A stretch of DNA of 64,000 nt from Chlamydomonas sphaeroides. Lineage: Eukaryota; Chlorophyta; Chlorophyceae; Chlamydomonadales; Chlamydomonadaceae. Below, piece by piece: positions 47,485 to 60,069 of the stretch. Positions within the stretch are counted from its first letter, which is position 1. Every line of letters begins with the position of its first letter. The DNA lies in contig BDDC01000019.1 of NCBI GenBank assembly GCA_001662425.1, forward strand, positions 85,944 to 149,943, in the 5' to 3' direction. Both the position numbers and the translations under genes were made by a program. The notes below the pieces were generated by a model that worked only from the letters and a program-made list of their open reading frames with translations, did no database searches and had not been told where the DNA came from.

Positions 47485-48534
47485 CCTGGCGGCCCTAGTG
47501 ACTCCAAGCTCGTGCTATTGGACTGCGAGATGTCACTGCAAGGCCACGCGTCACGGCTTCTAACGTGCGCAATAGCAGTGTCTCGAATGATGAACTTGAT
47601 TTTGTGGGGGACAATGTAGGATTGGGCGAAGAACGTCAACTTCAGAGGCAACTGCGCGTTCGCCAACTGTGACACGGCCCACGCGAAACGCCGGGACACC
47701 CCATCGCCTGACCCAGCCCCCCAATGTACGGCTGACGCTGCTGCAAAGTCATCACGGTTACCCCTCTCGAACCCCTAACGTCGGAGATTCAGGTGTATCC
47801 CCTTTCCTTCTTATTCCACAAAAAGGCCCCAACCCCCAGCTCGCTTTGGCGCCGACATCCCCAACCGCAAGCGAAGTGAAGGAGAAAGTTCTTCAGTTGT
47901 CGCCCCTATTTTGGGATGCAGGGGCTGGCAAAATTCTTGTGCACGCGGGGAAGACGCGACTGACACGCCCTGCACAGCGCCGCCGTCCGTTGAAAATCTG
48001 CGTGTTCCCCACGGACACGGCTGCCGCAGCATCATGATTGCAGCGATCAACCGAGGGATCCAGCGGCAGCCGGGGGCGGCGGCTGACGGCAACTCTTACA
48101 GCCTTGGCACCGCGGGCTCTCGTGGCCATCTGCGCCACGCGACGCCCAGCTCCTCCACACGCCAACGCAACATGCCCGCAGCCGTCCGCAGCTGCCCGTG
48201 TGTCGCGTGCAACCATTGACCACTCCACCACCCAGTCATTTCTGTGCCGCCGACGCCCATCTACACTGCTACCTCCCTGCTAGTGGGCAGCACCAACCCC
48301 CGACGAACCCGCCGCTCAGCACCCAGTAAGCGCCCCAGTAAGCGCCCCGGCCCGCTACCACGCGCTAACCGCCATCCCTCCACCTCCGCCCTCAATGCAC
48401 AAACCCCCTCTCCGCTGCACCCTGGCTTTGCAGCTCCTAGCTAGCTATGTCGCGCCGCCTCGCGCAGCCCCCGCTGCCGGCCGCAATCGCCGCGCCTCCC
48501 CCAGGCGCCGCCTGTCAGGTAGGCCCTCAGGCTC
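47485..48534. other. Spacer between Rab5 and the small mitochondrial-like gene
   Basis: Rab5 promoter side on the left and the neighbouring gene's 3' UTR on the right. No exon seen. A 13-bp direct repeat (CCAGTAAGCGCCC) lies near 48327-48352. Confidence 0.5.
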
Positions 48535-49919
48535 CTAGCGCGGGTCGCTGCCGGTCGAGGTGTTGGCGGTGTGCTCCAGGTTGGCCGAGTGCGCGGGCGA
48601 GCCTGACACGTCGCGCTCGTGGGCCTTGGGCGGCGGGCTGGCGCCCTCGTCCACGTGGTGCATCTGCTGCACCACCTGGGGCCCGAGCAGGGGCGGAGGG
48701 GCGGGGGCCGCACCAGGGAGGGGCGAGGGCAAGGGGTAGGAGGCTGCGGTGTGGGCGGGCAATGGGGCGGGCGGTCACGGGAGCGCAACGTGCGGCCTTA
48801 GGCGCTCTGCGCTAGGACTGTGGAGGCACGCACGGCGTGGCGCCGCAGGCGGACGGGTGCCACCAGCAGAGGGGGACAGCAGGTGCGTGGCCGGGCGGCG
48901 CACGCGCTGCCAGGCCCGCCCTGGCGTCCATGCCCTTCCACTGTGGAACCAGCTCCCATGCCCGCGCTCGCGCCTGAACAACCAAATACGCACCCGCGCT
49001 GCCCCTGCCTGCGCTCGCACCCGGGCCCTGGCGCCCCCACCTCGACGGTGTGCTGCTGCAGCTTGCGCAGCTTCTCCTGCACCGTGGTGGTGTCGTCCTC
49101 CACGTACTGCTCCGCCTGGGGGTGGGGTGGGCAAGGGAAGGGCACGCGGCCGGGCAGCGCGGCGCCGGCCGTGGGTCAGCGGAGCGCAGCCGGCTGTGTG
49201 GGCTGTGTGGGCTGTGTGGGCGGACGCTGCCGCCATTCCGCGGGGGCGCTGCTGCGGAGGCCGGCCAGCGCGGGAGGAGAAGGGATGTGAACGCCGATGG
49301 CCCCATGCCCCTCGCCACCCGCTCGCAAGGCCCGGCGGGTGCCCCACCTTGACCACGGCCTCGCTCACGGACGCCAGCGTCTCGTGCCACCCAGCAACGC
49401 CGGGCATGAAGTCGGGCGTCTCGCCCTTGAGCGCCTGCGCGGGTGGAGGAGCCCGCAGGGTAGGGGTTGGGCGCCGCTGCCCGCCGCAGGCTGCTGCCGC
49501 CTTGCGGCCGGCGGCCCCGCCGCAGACGCCCGCGTGCTGCACACAGCGAGCTGCCGCCGCCGTCACTGCCGCCGCCATGAGCTGCCGTTCCTGGCCGCTC
49601 GCCCCGTGACTCCATCGGCCGCTCCCGGAATGTGCCCCGCGGAAGCCCGCCGGCCGCCGCGCAATGTCGTCCGCAGCTGCTGTCGCTGCCGCACCTTCTC
49701 CTTGTGGTACTTGAGCGCCTCTGGGTCGTTGTCACTCATGTGCGAGCCCACGCCGCCCGTCGCCACACCCGAGCTCGAGTGGGTGCTGCGGCCCGAGCCC
49801 GGCAGCAGCAGCCGCCCGGCGGCAGCGAGCGCGCTGCGCGAGGAGCAGGATGAGGCTGGCGCGGAGGAGGAGGCGGAGGACGCCGCGGCTGCGGCTGCGC
49901 GCCGCGCGAGGTGCAGCAT
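48535..49919 (-). CDS. Small conserved-looking protein, probable mitochondrial import signal
   Basis: Four exons (49919-49695, 49434-49348, 49115-49041, 48675-48535) close in phase to 175 aa. Residues 1-50 are rich in Ala, Ser and Arg and lack acids (MLHLARRAAAAAASSASSSA), a typical mitochondrial presequence. The mature part begins near MSDNDPEALKYHKEK and contains GWHETLASVSEAVVK and TVQEKLRKLQQHTVE, helical and charged, then a polar tail ending STGSDPR. The NDPE...GW.E.LAS.SEA pattern reminds me of small uncharacterised plant proteins, but I cannot name a family or function. An intron carries three copies of a 10-bp GGGCTGTGTG repeat (49190-49221). Confidence 0.72.
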
Positions 49920-51449
49920 GGCGGGAGAGGACGCTCGAGGCGTGCCTTGCTGGTCTGGATTTCGGTGTGCAAATTGAGAAGTCGAGGATTGCAGCTCAAG
50001 GGCGAAGTGATCAGGAGTGCGGCGGAAAGGGAGCCTGCAACCGCCTTGTCCGCATCCCTGCGCGTCATCCCCGCCACATCGGCACATTCAACCGGTGAGC
50101 CAACGTCGGCCCTGAGCTGACAGTGCTCATGCTACGGTTGTCGCAACCAGCGGGCCGCCCCCCCCCGGCTCAATCACCGTCGACAGCCCTCGTGACCCTT
50201 GGGTCATCGCTCCCGCCCCTCAAAATGCACGCTGGCCCTTCGGCAAGCCAAACGTGCCAGGGATCAATCCGTCCGCACGCTACGCCACGATCCGCCCCAG
50301 GTCTCCCTGGCGCCAGTTCGCTACACAACGAACGACCAAGCCCGCTCGTCTCGATGCGCTGCACAAGCCGCCGCGCCCAACCCTGCCGAACCAGGGCAGA
50401 CGCTCCCCTGTGCCGAACCCTTCCAAGCCGCCTCCGTAGTAGTCGCCGCCCCGCCGCCGCCCCCGACTGCGCGACCGACTGGCGGCACGCGCGCGGGTCA
50501 CGCCAGGCATGGCTCGGGGATGTGACCCGCATAACGCACCGCACTCCGCGAGCGGCATGCGCAGGCATGCTCACACCGCGTACACGCGCGCACGCAGGCG
50601 CACGCCATTGCAAAGTGCACAACAAGACTCCCACGGAGCAGCGACTTGCGCCGCGCACACACACGGCACCGCCGTGAAACACGCCGTAACGTTGGCATTG
50701 GATCTCGAGCTGCAGAGGTAACACGGTGCCGCCAGCGGGACGCAAAAACGAGCGGTGCGGACGACACAAAGCAGACACCCGTCAACCCGCCCGCCGGGCC
50801 ATGGAAGCTGCGCAGCGCAGCGACGCCTTGGCCTTGGCTGTTCCGGGCACGGGCACGCACCCCTGCCGCTCTCACACACCTCCGGCCACTCTCGCTGCGA
50901 CAGCTGCGACACCATCAGCGACAGGGGCGGTTCCGCAGAATTCCGACCCCAGCCAATAAACCACGTGACGTACGAACGCGATGCTATGCAGTGTTCCAAG
51001 ACAGTCAACAAGCAAAGCGGTACTGGGCGCTGGCGGCAGCAGCCGCCGCGCTCTGGCTTCACAAATAAAGCCAAGACAACGCGCCGCCATCGCTGCTGCG
51101 AGCCGGTGAGCGCGAGCGTCGATGCCTGCGGCCCTTATGGCGCGCGCCACAATCGTCTAAGGTATTGCAGGGTAGTGCGGGGCGCTTGCTGCCGCCGTCG
51201 GCTCCGCCCTCGAGATGCCCAGGGCGCCGCTCAGACGCTCCTCTACAGGTGCACCGTTCATAAAATGCCAATCAAGGGCGCCGCGCAGGCGCAGGCAAGC
51301 ACTGCAGCCGGCGCGTGCTCAATTGCGACACACTTCCCATCTTACCCAATTGGGCGCCACTCCTGCATCCGCGCGTCGCCAAGCGCCAGTCACGCGGCAG
51401 CCCCGCGATGCGGCTCTGCCGCGCATGGCTGGCCCCCTCGTGACCTATG
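49920..51449. other. Spacer between the small mitochondrial-like gene and RLK-B
   Basis: Promoter of the leftward small gene and 3' UTR of RLK-B. Open frames on both strands show no recognisable content; I see no exon chain. Confidence 0.5.
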
Positions 51450-54400
51450 CTACGCGGCTGCCCCGGCGTCCAGGCGCGCCTGCTCCGCCAGCAGCTGCGC
51501 ATGCAGCGGCGTCGGGCGGAGCGGCGGGACGGCAGGCGTAGATGGGGTGGATGGGGTGGGCGGGGTGGGTGGNNNNNNNNNNNNNNNNNNNNNNNNNNNN
51601 NNNNNNNNNNNNNNNNNNNNNNNNNNNNNNNNNNNNNNNNNNNNNNNNNNNNNNNNNNNNNNNNNNNNNNNNNNNNNNNNNNNNNNNNNNNNNNNNNNNN
51701 NNNNNNNNNNNNNNNNNNNNNNNNNNNNNNNNNNNNNNNNNNNNNNNNNNNNNNNNNNNNNNNNNNNNNNNNNNNNNNNNNNNNNNNNNNNNNNNNNNNN
51801 NNNNNNNNNNNNNNNNNNNNNNNNNNNNNNNNNNNNNNNNNNNNNNNNNNNNNNNNNNNNNNNNNNNNNNNNNNNNNNNNNNNNNNNNNNNNNNNNNNNN
51901 NNNNNNNNNNNNNNNNNNNNNNNNNNNNNNNNNNNNNNNNNNNNNNNNNNNNNNNNNNNNNNNNNNNNNNNNNNNNNNNNNNNNNNNNNNNNNNNNNNNN
52001 NNNNNNNNNNNNTGTCAGCCATGCGCACGGGCGCGGGGCTGCCATACCGGTACGCACGCATGCACGCCGCGGTAGGTGCGCCCACGGTACGGCCCCCCAC
52101 GCCCGCCCGCACGGAGAGCACGCACCCCGCCCCCGCCGCGGCGGCGGCGCAGCCTCTGCTAGCGCAGGCAGCCCCAGGTGGCTAGGTGCGGCCGCCGCCC
52201 TGCACGCACCCCGCCCGCCGCACCTCCTCCATCACCAGCAGCTCCTTGACCACCTCCGCGGCAGCCATGCGCTTCTGCGGGGCAGGGTGGGGCATGGGCC
52301 AGGATGCATGAGCGCCCCCGGTTCCCCAAGGACTGCTGGTTGTCACAGCAGCGAGCAGCGCCAGCCCCGTGCCTGCCTCGCTCCTGGCGGTGCCGGGCGG
52401 TGCATATCGTGGACCAGCCCCGCGGCGGGCAAGCCGGGGGTAGAGGGCAGGTTGCGGCCCTCCGGGCGCGCTGCCCTGGGAATGATGTGCAGGTTGCGTC
52501 CGGGCCCCCAGCCCCACGGCGCTGGAACCCACCTCGGGTTCTGCGTGCCAGCACCCGTACATGATCCTGGAGGGGGGGGCGCACCAGCAGAGTTGCTACG
52601 CTGCATTAAGTGTCGGAAGACGTCAATAGTAGAACCTATGGAAAGTCAGTAATCTGCAAGGAAGCCGACACACACCCGCATGGAGGCAACCCTGCTGCAC
52701 CGCTCCTTTCTTCGCCATGCCTCATGCCAGGCCATGCATGCCGCCCTCCCCTCGGGACGGTGCTGGGTGCGGGTGAGGCCGCTGCTCCAGTCTAGACAGC
52801 GGGCCCGCGCCTACGCCGCTTCTTGCGACCCGGCCCCGGCCCCTGTGCCCCGCTGCTCGCGCCCGCTCCGCCGCACGACCGCTAGCTGCAGCAGCTTGCG
52901 GTGTGGACGCACGGCCGGCGGCGGGATGCCGCGAGCCACCAGTCAGCAGCCACCCCTCCCAGGCGCAGCCCACCTGCTAGGCCTTCCTGTGTGATGTGTG
53001 TCCATGCAGCGCGCTCTCGCCTCTCACCCTCCCGCCCGGCCGCCCGCATGCACACGCCGTGCGGCCCTCGCCCCGCCTGCCCCGCGGCGGGCCCCTGCTT
53101 CCCCGACCTCTCTTGATGACCAAATTACCATGCCCCCGGCCCTCGAGGATTTCAACAAACTCCATAACATCTTCATCTGCTCATATAATCCTCGCAATAG
53201 CTACTTGCAGCACTGTCGCAGCGGTGCGCGAGCTCACTTGGCCAGCTTGTGGTGCATGCGGCCGTCGGGGATGGCGGCCCCCAGCGGCAGCCGCTTGCCC
53301 GCCACCGACACCGCATAGCCGATGGCCACCGTGGACATGCCCTCCCACGGCACCTGCAGTACAGACGGCACGGCGCAGCACGTGCGCGTGTGCATATTTT
53401 TATGATAAGAGAGTAGCACCCGCGTGTACTCATTTAGTAAGCACGTGTACTTGCGTTCATGTTGCGGTCACGTCGCGAGCAGGTGTGCGCCCCGGGCGGA
53501 GCGATGATCATACATGCAGCGGCCAGCCCCGCCCCCAGCGCCAGCTAGCGGCTTAGTGGCTGAGGAGTTGCGCAACGCCGCCATAGTGCCGGCAGCGCCG
53601 GCACGCAGCCAGGGGTGCGCCGCCACACGCAGAGCGGCATGCGTATCGAATTGAGCGGGTGGATGGTTGTTGCACGAAGTGCAGGTGGTCGGCCAGGCCG
53701 GGGCCGTCCGGGGCGCACCTTGCCGGACAGCATCTCCCACAGCAGCGTGCCGTAGGCCCACCTGCATGGCCAGGGGGGTAGGGGCGGGCCAGAAAGAGAT
53801 TTGGGGCACAGAGCGTTGCCGCGAAGGCAACGGCAACAGGCATCTGCGCCGTGGCCCTAAGCCAGCAGCCTATGCTGGCACAGGAAGCGACAGGCGGCGC
53901 ATTAAGCAAACAGCCCTCGTGTCTCAGACGACAGGATTGATGAATACATGCTATCGAGCCGTAGCATCGCTGTATCAATGGAATCAAGTCAAGATCCGAG
54001 GGCTGCAAGCCAGGCCTCGCGCAGCGCCCGGGGCAGGAACGGCAAGCGCAGCGCCTCCCCCGCCCACGCCCCACGCCGCCTGCCGGCATCAGCACGCAGG
54101 CCAGCCAGCCCCCGCAGGAGGCCTGCCTCCTCACATGTCCTGCGCGCAGTTCAGGGGTGTAGGCAAGGGGCGCGGCCGAGGGCATGGTTAGCACGGCGCG
54201 TGTGCTCGGCGCGCTCTCCGGCGGCTGGCGCTGGCATAGTCCCGGCTCTGGTCCCGGCTGTTGTGCGTGGAACAAACCAGGGCGCTCTGCCCATGGGGTC
54301 CGCTCCCACGCTGACATACGACGCATGCAACCAACGCCGTTGCTGGCCTGCTGTTTTGATTCAGAGGGGAGCGCAATAGACCCGCCAGCATGGCCCTGGC

Positions 54401-57400
54401 AGGCGCTCACCACTCGGTACGTCACGGTGTAGTTGTCGAGCTCCCACAGCTCTGCGGCGTTAGTTCACGGCAAGAATTAACATGGTTGATACGTGACAAA
54501 GCATACTCCATCGATCCTAAGTTTGAACCATCCCAAGTTCCTTTCAGAAGGATGGCAGGGTGAGCTGCTGGCTGAGCGCCGCCGGCTGAGCGGGCATGCG
54601 CGCACGCGCCGGGTCTGCTGGGGCGGCAGGCCAGACACCGCGTTTGTTCCGCTGGTTGCGGGCCAACCAAGGCTCTGTCCAGCCGGAGCACCGGCGGACG
54701 GCAGCTGATGAGCAACATGTGGCTGATGCCAATGTGAGGTGCAATGTGAGCGGTGCGCTCAGGATGCGCCCGCCGCCTCCGGGCTCGCTCACCAGGGCCC
54801 ATGTAGGGGGCCTGCCGGCACGCAGCGAGGGTCACAGCAGCAGCGAGCACACAAAGCACGGGCCAGGGGGGTTGATGAGAAGCGTGCATATATGGGACTG
54901 GGTGCAGCCAGCCAGGCAGGGCGGGGCCCCACCGCCGCAACTGCCGGCAAGCGTGAACACGCGCAAAGCTAGCAGGGTCTCAAGCTATCAAACTAGCGAG
55001 GCACGGCGCGTTGCGGTTGCTGGCCAGAGGCAGGCCCCCGCCTGCTGCACGCAGCGGCACGCAGTCACTCGCACGAAAGGCCGCGATCGAGACGCACCGT
55101 GCCGACCTGAGGGGCGGGGCAGGCGGGTGCACGGAGCATGAGGCGACGAGGAGTGGCCACAACCCCTCGCCACGTACGACGCATAGCACACCGGTAGGGC
55201 TTTGCTAGATACCCAGCAATCAGGTAAAGGGCCCGTGGAGATAGAGAGCGGCCCCGGCCCTCACCTCCGGGTTGTTGGTGACCAAGACGGTGGAGCGCAG
55301 CCGGCTGAGCCCAAAGTCCTGAGGAAGGTACAGCAGTTAGGGCGTCACGAAGTAGTGCATGCCGAGCGAGAACACGGAGGACACCGCGCCACTCCTACAA
55401 CTCCTCACCGCCAGCTTGGCTTGCGGCACGGGGCCCGACATGTTGACTAGCACGTTGGCGGGCTTGAGGTCTGGCATGCGGGTCATGTGGGTTGGGGCGA
55501 GGGGAAAGCGTGCCTTTTGAGACCTTCGTTTCGGCCTTAGCTTGAGCCTATGTTTCGGGTAGGCTTATGATAGGGGCAAGCTACCCGATGCTTTTTTGCA
55601 GGCGCACCACGGTGGATGACGGTAGGGTGGAGGAACTCCAGCCCCCGCGCCACGTCCAGCGCGACTTGCAGCACCTGCGTGCGTGCCCCATCAATGACAG
55701 GGTCGCCAGGTAGCTAGGCAAAGTTGTCAGCCTACAGCTCTGGATATGCATGCTCCTGCTCTTGTATGTGTCCCGCACCCGCCGACCCCGTCCCCACCGT
55801 GTGCATGGGCAGCAGCGCGCCCGGGTTGGCGTGGATGAGGCGGTCCAGGCTGGTCTCACACAGCTCCATGACCAGGCACGGCTGCGGCGGCCCCAGGCAC
55901 GCCGCCAGCAGCCGAACCACGTTGGGGTGCTCGCAGCGGCCAAGCACCTCCACCTCCGCCGCAAAGGCCGACATCTGAGCAGTCGTCTCGGGCCCGGGCC
56001 GCCCAGTGCCTGGCTGCCCGGCCCCTTCTGCTCCACCCGCTGCTGCTACACCCGCCTCGGGCACGTCGCTCGGGACGCTGGCGAGACCCCTCGGCAGCAG
56101 CTTGACGGCCACACGCTGGCCGCCGAAGACGCCCTCCACCACGCGCCCATAGGTGCCCTTGCCCAGCACCCGCGGCAGCAGCGTCACTTCATTGCCGCAC
56201 TCCACACCCAGCGCCAGGTCGGGCCGGGGCTTGGAGATGGGCATGACCATGAAGTGTGCGGGCACCTCCATGCCAGCGTCTATGTCAAGGCAAGGAAGGG
56301 CAACCCTGCCTGATGTCAGATACCAAGTAACATGCAAGCAACATAACATGCATCCGCCATCATCGCATTTGCTGTTGTGGCTCGGCACGCACTCACCCTG
56401 GTCCCCAGGGGTGGCTGCTGCCCCCGTCACTTGACCGGAGCCCTCCGATGTCGGCAGGGTGGCGCCGGAGCGCACATCAGAGCCGTCTACTGCTGTCTGG
56501 CCGGAGCCCTTGGTCGTCGATGCGCCGCCGCCGTCGGTGGTCACAGCCACCGTGGCGAGCACGGAGGACCGAGCCCTCGCAGCATCCGGGCTGCTGAGCC
56601 TGCGGCAGCCGTGCATTGACAGCAGGGCGGGCGGGTACTGCCTTGCTTGCAGTCCAAGCCACCGAGCTAGCGGCGGAGTTACGGTCGCCTGGTCAAGTAG
56701 GCCAAGTGAGCGACACGGGCGGCGTGGGTTCCCAGCGCTGCGCATTCGGGAGGCTCGACAACCGGCCACCACGGGCCTGCGCTTGCTCGCTACGCAATCC
56801 ACAACAGCGCACCGCACTGCTGCCAAGCAGCGCCAGCCAAGCATGGCACTCCCCTCGCCACATACACGCGACACGTCCATGAAGCAACGCCATGCGTATC
56901 CGACATACCGAGCGGCCACAGCAGCCATGTCTTCGGCCAGCGTGCCCTTGTGGCCGGCGGAGGCCCTGCGCGCCATGCTGCTGCTGGCCGCATCCTGCTT
57001 CGCCCCGAGGCCCGACTCGCAGCAGCCGGGCATGCAGCTGCGGCCGCGCCGGCGGCACACCAGGAGAAACACGGCGGCGACTAGCAGCGACAGCAGCGCC
57101 ACGCCTGCATACACAGGCCGGGGAGGGTGGGCGGCATAGTGGTGGTGCAGCGCAAGCAATTGCTTTTGCCAAATCACGACATACAACGAAAGCCCCGCAT
57201 GGAGCAGCCCGACCAACAGCAGCGACAGTGGAGCCACACATACATACACTAACACTGGAACATACGCATGCAGTGTAGGGAAGGGGTTGGGCGGGTGGGC
57301 GGAGGCGCGAAGCACAGTGAGAGCTAAGCGTCGCCGCGTCACTCTTGCTTCCCGGCGGCCCTGCGTCGTCCGTGCACGCACGCCGTCACAACGCACCCCC

Positions 57401-60069
57401 GAGCACGCCGCAGAGTACCGGCACCAGGACGTCGTCGTCGCTATTGCTGCTGCCGCCGCTGCGGGGGAAGGCTTCGGCTACCGCGGCGGCGGTCGGCGGC
57501 GCCGCCATGGCGCTGGGCGACGGCGGCAGTACGGGTGGCGGCGCCGCTCCAAAGACTTGCGTCGCGTTGAGCGTCCCGTTGGCCATGGCAACATTGTACT
57601 CCACGATCTGGCACTGCAGGGTATGCAGGGCGCGTGTTGGGAGGCATGCATGCATGCCAGGACCCGTCACTAGCAAGCAAGCACGAGCTAGCGCAGGTAA
57701 GCCATCCGCACGCTGAGCGAGCGAGGCAGCGTCCGCCCGAGGGGGCTGCTGCTGCGCTTGGCGGCAAGCAAGCAAGGCCAGCCCTCACGGCCCGCCCTGC
57801 CCTCTGAGGCTGAGGCCGCTGAGGCGGCTCGCTCAGGGCGACCCGCTGCCGACGCGCGCGTGGTTTCCGCACCCACCCACCGGGTGCGGGTGGGGTCACT
57901 ACGCAGCAGCCACCACCCGACCCACGCAGCGCACCAGGTACGGCCCCAGCACCGCCGCGCACGCGTCCGTGACAGCGACCCGGCAGAGGTACCGCGAGTT
58001 CGCCTAGGGCGGAGCGGAGTTAGTCGGGAGCCGGGAGACGGAGCGCACGTCACAAACGGGCGGCAAGGCAGCCTAGCCCGTCAGTGCGTGCCTCGCAAGC
58101 AACATGCAAACCCAAGATGAAACGGCAAGCCGGCGTGTGTGACTAGCGAGCTTTTGATGCCGTGCGTGCAATACACAGTGCCTGCTGCCCTCAACCCCCA
58201 TACACATCGCGTGTGACAGCGTCGATCGGTTCGGCCTACCGCAGCAAACACGTAATTCGCAGGGACCGGCGCTCCTCCGGATACGAGACTCCTGTCGAGG
58301 GCCTCAACCGCGAGGTCCGGAACCAGGCCGTGGACCTGCAGGGTGCCGGATTGCGTACGGTAGCATACCAGTAGTATGGAACTCGATCTGACATACAGTC
58401 GGTCTGCCAACGGCACTCGACAGGCGGAAAGGCATCGCAGGCATGCATGCCACGTTCCGAGCTCATTCCACTCGGCGGAAGCCATCCTAATCAACCAAGC
58501 AATGCCCCGTTCATGCACGCAGGCCAAGGAGCGAAGGCCCGTAAGACGCCCATCCATACGCCCATACGTATTACACATGCATACCGCATTGCAGCGCTGC
58601 AGCACGGGTGCCGTGGTCGCGTTGCTACAGGGCGATGGCAGCGGCAGCGGCACGGATGAGACGTTCTGCCGACCGGGGAAGCCGGCTGCGCGCGGCGCCG
58701 CCTCCCACGACGCCGCCTGCGACGACAGCGCGGGGCAGCGCTCGGAACCGGGCATGGCTGGAGTGGGCGGGCAATGCTGGGTTAGCTGGACAGGGGCCAC
58801 AGCTGCACACCAGAAAAAGCAAACAAAGCACGCAAACGCCGTACGTAGATGCCGGCCTGGATGCTTACAATCCAGGGCGCCGTCCAACAGGCGGGGAAGC
58901 TGATGACCACCTCCCGAAGGAACAGCACGGGAAGCTGCGCTCCAGGAGCCTGGAGGAATCGTGCGTGCCGAGCGGGGCCGTCCGGTGGAAGCAAGACAGC
59001 GTGCAGGCAGATGCGAAATAGAAGTAAACTCGTGTGCAACACATGTCGTTATATTCAGGAGGGCGGGCGTGTCTGGGGCGAACCCCCACGCCCACCACCG
59101 GGAGACAGATGCAAGTGCTGACATGGTGCGCGGCACTGGCAGCGGCCCAACGGCCAGCTGCGAAGCTTTTCAGCAGCCACAGCGCTGAGGCGAGCGGAAG
59201 GGGGGGTTTGGGTTGCGACCCCGTCCCGTCTGGCATCATCAATCAAATGGTTGAGAAGCCGGGACGGCGCGCGTTATGCGGATGCGGGGGTGCCTAGGCA
59301 CGCAGGCCGCCTCGAGCACCGAGCGAGCGCACCGCGGGAGGCGACGCGGCCAGCAGGTCGAGCCCCGGGTTGGATACCACGTTGGCGTTCCTCGACCGGG
59401 ACAGCACCAGGCCTCGTAGCGTGAGCGTGCAGCCCGGCAGCAGCTGCACCTGAGGGGAGCAAGCAAGCAACAGGCAGGGTTCGTTTCCAAAGCCCGCTCA
59501 CTCGACGGCGTGGTGCGGTCCTGTGCGCGGCGGGCGAGCGACCCAGCCCCTAGATGCCAAAGCACCAGAATAGCTATGGGAGCCAGGAGATCCCAGAGAG
59601 CCACGAACCCCGAGCCCCGAGCCACGAGCGCCGAGCCCGCCCTGCGCCAGTGAGCCCCGCCGAGCCCCCCCTCCCACACCCCGCGCTGCCCCCCGGAGCT
59701 CTGGAACGTGCTTACCACGCCCGCTACCAAGTTGAGGTTTATGTGCTCCTCGCCCTTGAGTCCCTGCAATGTCATGTTTCTTTCCAGAGGGATAGGACGG
59801 GGAAGACCAGAAAAATCGCTTGCGTTGAGCGCGAAGTCATTCAAAACAATAACGTTCTGCGTGCCACTGTCAGCCAGAGCCTCAGCGAGCTGCCTTCCAT
59901 CCGCCACGCGGCGCTCGGTCGCAGGCACAGTCGTAACATTCATCGTAATCCCTGCCTCGTGCTGCTGCGCTTCCGATAGCCGCAGCGCCAACAGAGCGAC
60001 ACAAATTACGCTTAATAACCTGCTTTTAAGTTCTTGCCTTTCTGGGGGGGCTTTCGCTGGGTGCAACAT
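51450..60069 (-). CDS. Receptor-like kinase RLK-B, paralogue of RLK-A
   Basis: Twenty-one exons: 60069-59716, 59449-59333, 58934-58869, 58716-58585, 58335-58240, 58003-57935, 57613-57397, 57104-56909, 56599-56397, 56279-55798, 55674-55608, 55470-55409, 55318-55265, 54811-54793, 54451-54411, 54139-54135, 53761-53719, 53353-53238, 52566-52533, 52274-52224, 51494-51450. They close in phase to 822 aa. Leader with hydrophobic core SVICVALLALRLSEA (20-34); ectodomain aligning with RLK-A block by block (VIVLNDF, NMTLQGL, VQLLPGCTLTLRGLVL, GRQNV); membrane segment about 340-366; kinase with GKGTYGRV (523-530), Lys 543, HRD Asp 667, DFG 688-690, GPE in place of APE (710-712). The 19-nt and 5-nt exons restore the activation segment and Asp 726. 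The last exon lies beyond a 440-N gap, so exons may be missing there. Role as for RLK-A: surface sensing with TKL-like kinase output. Confidence 0.82.
51538..51572. repeat. GATGGGGTGG-type minisatellite running into an assembly gap
   Basis: Ten-bp G-rich units are cut off by the N run, so the gap probably hides more copies. Confidence 0.75.
51573..52012. other. Assembly gap, 440 N
   Basis: The run of N lies inside the last predicted RLK-B intron (52223-51495). Additional exons could be hidden; the phase on both sides agrees without any. Confidence 0.98.

Noticed and set aside
57397..57613. Treating RLK-B ectodomain pieces as a separate gene from its kinase
   Set aside because: Exon order, phases and block-by-block match to RLK-A, including the intron inside the membrane-span Gly codon, show one gene.
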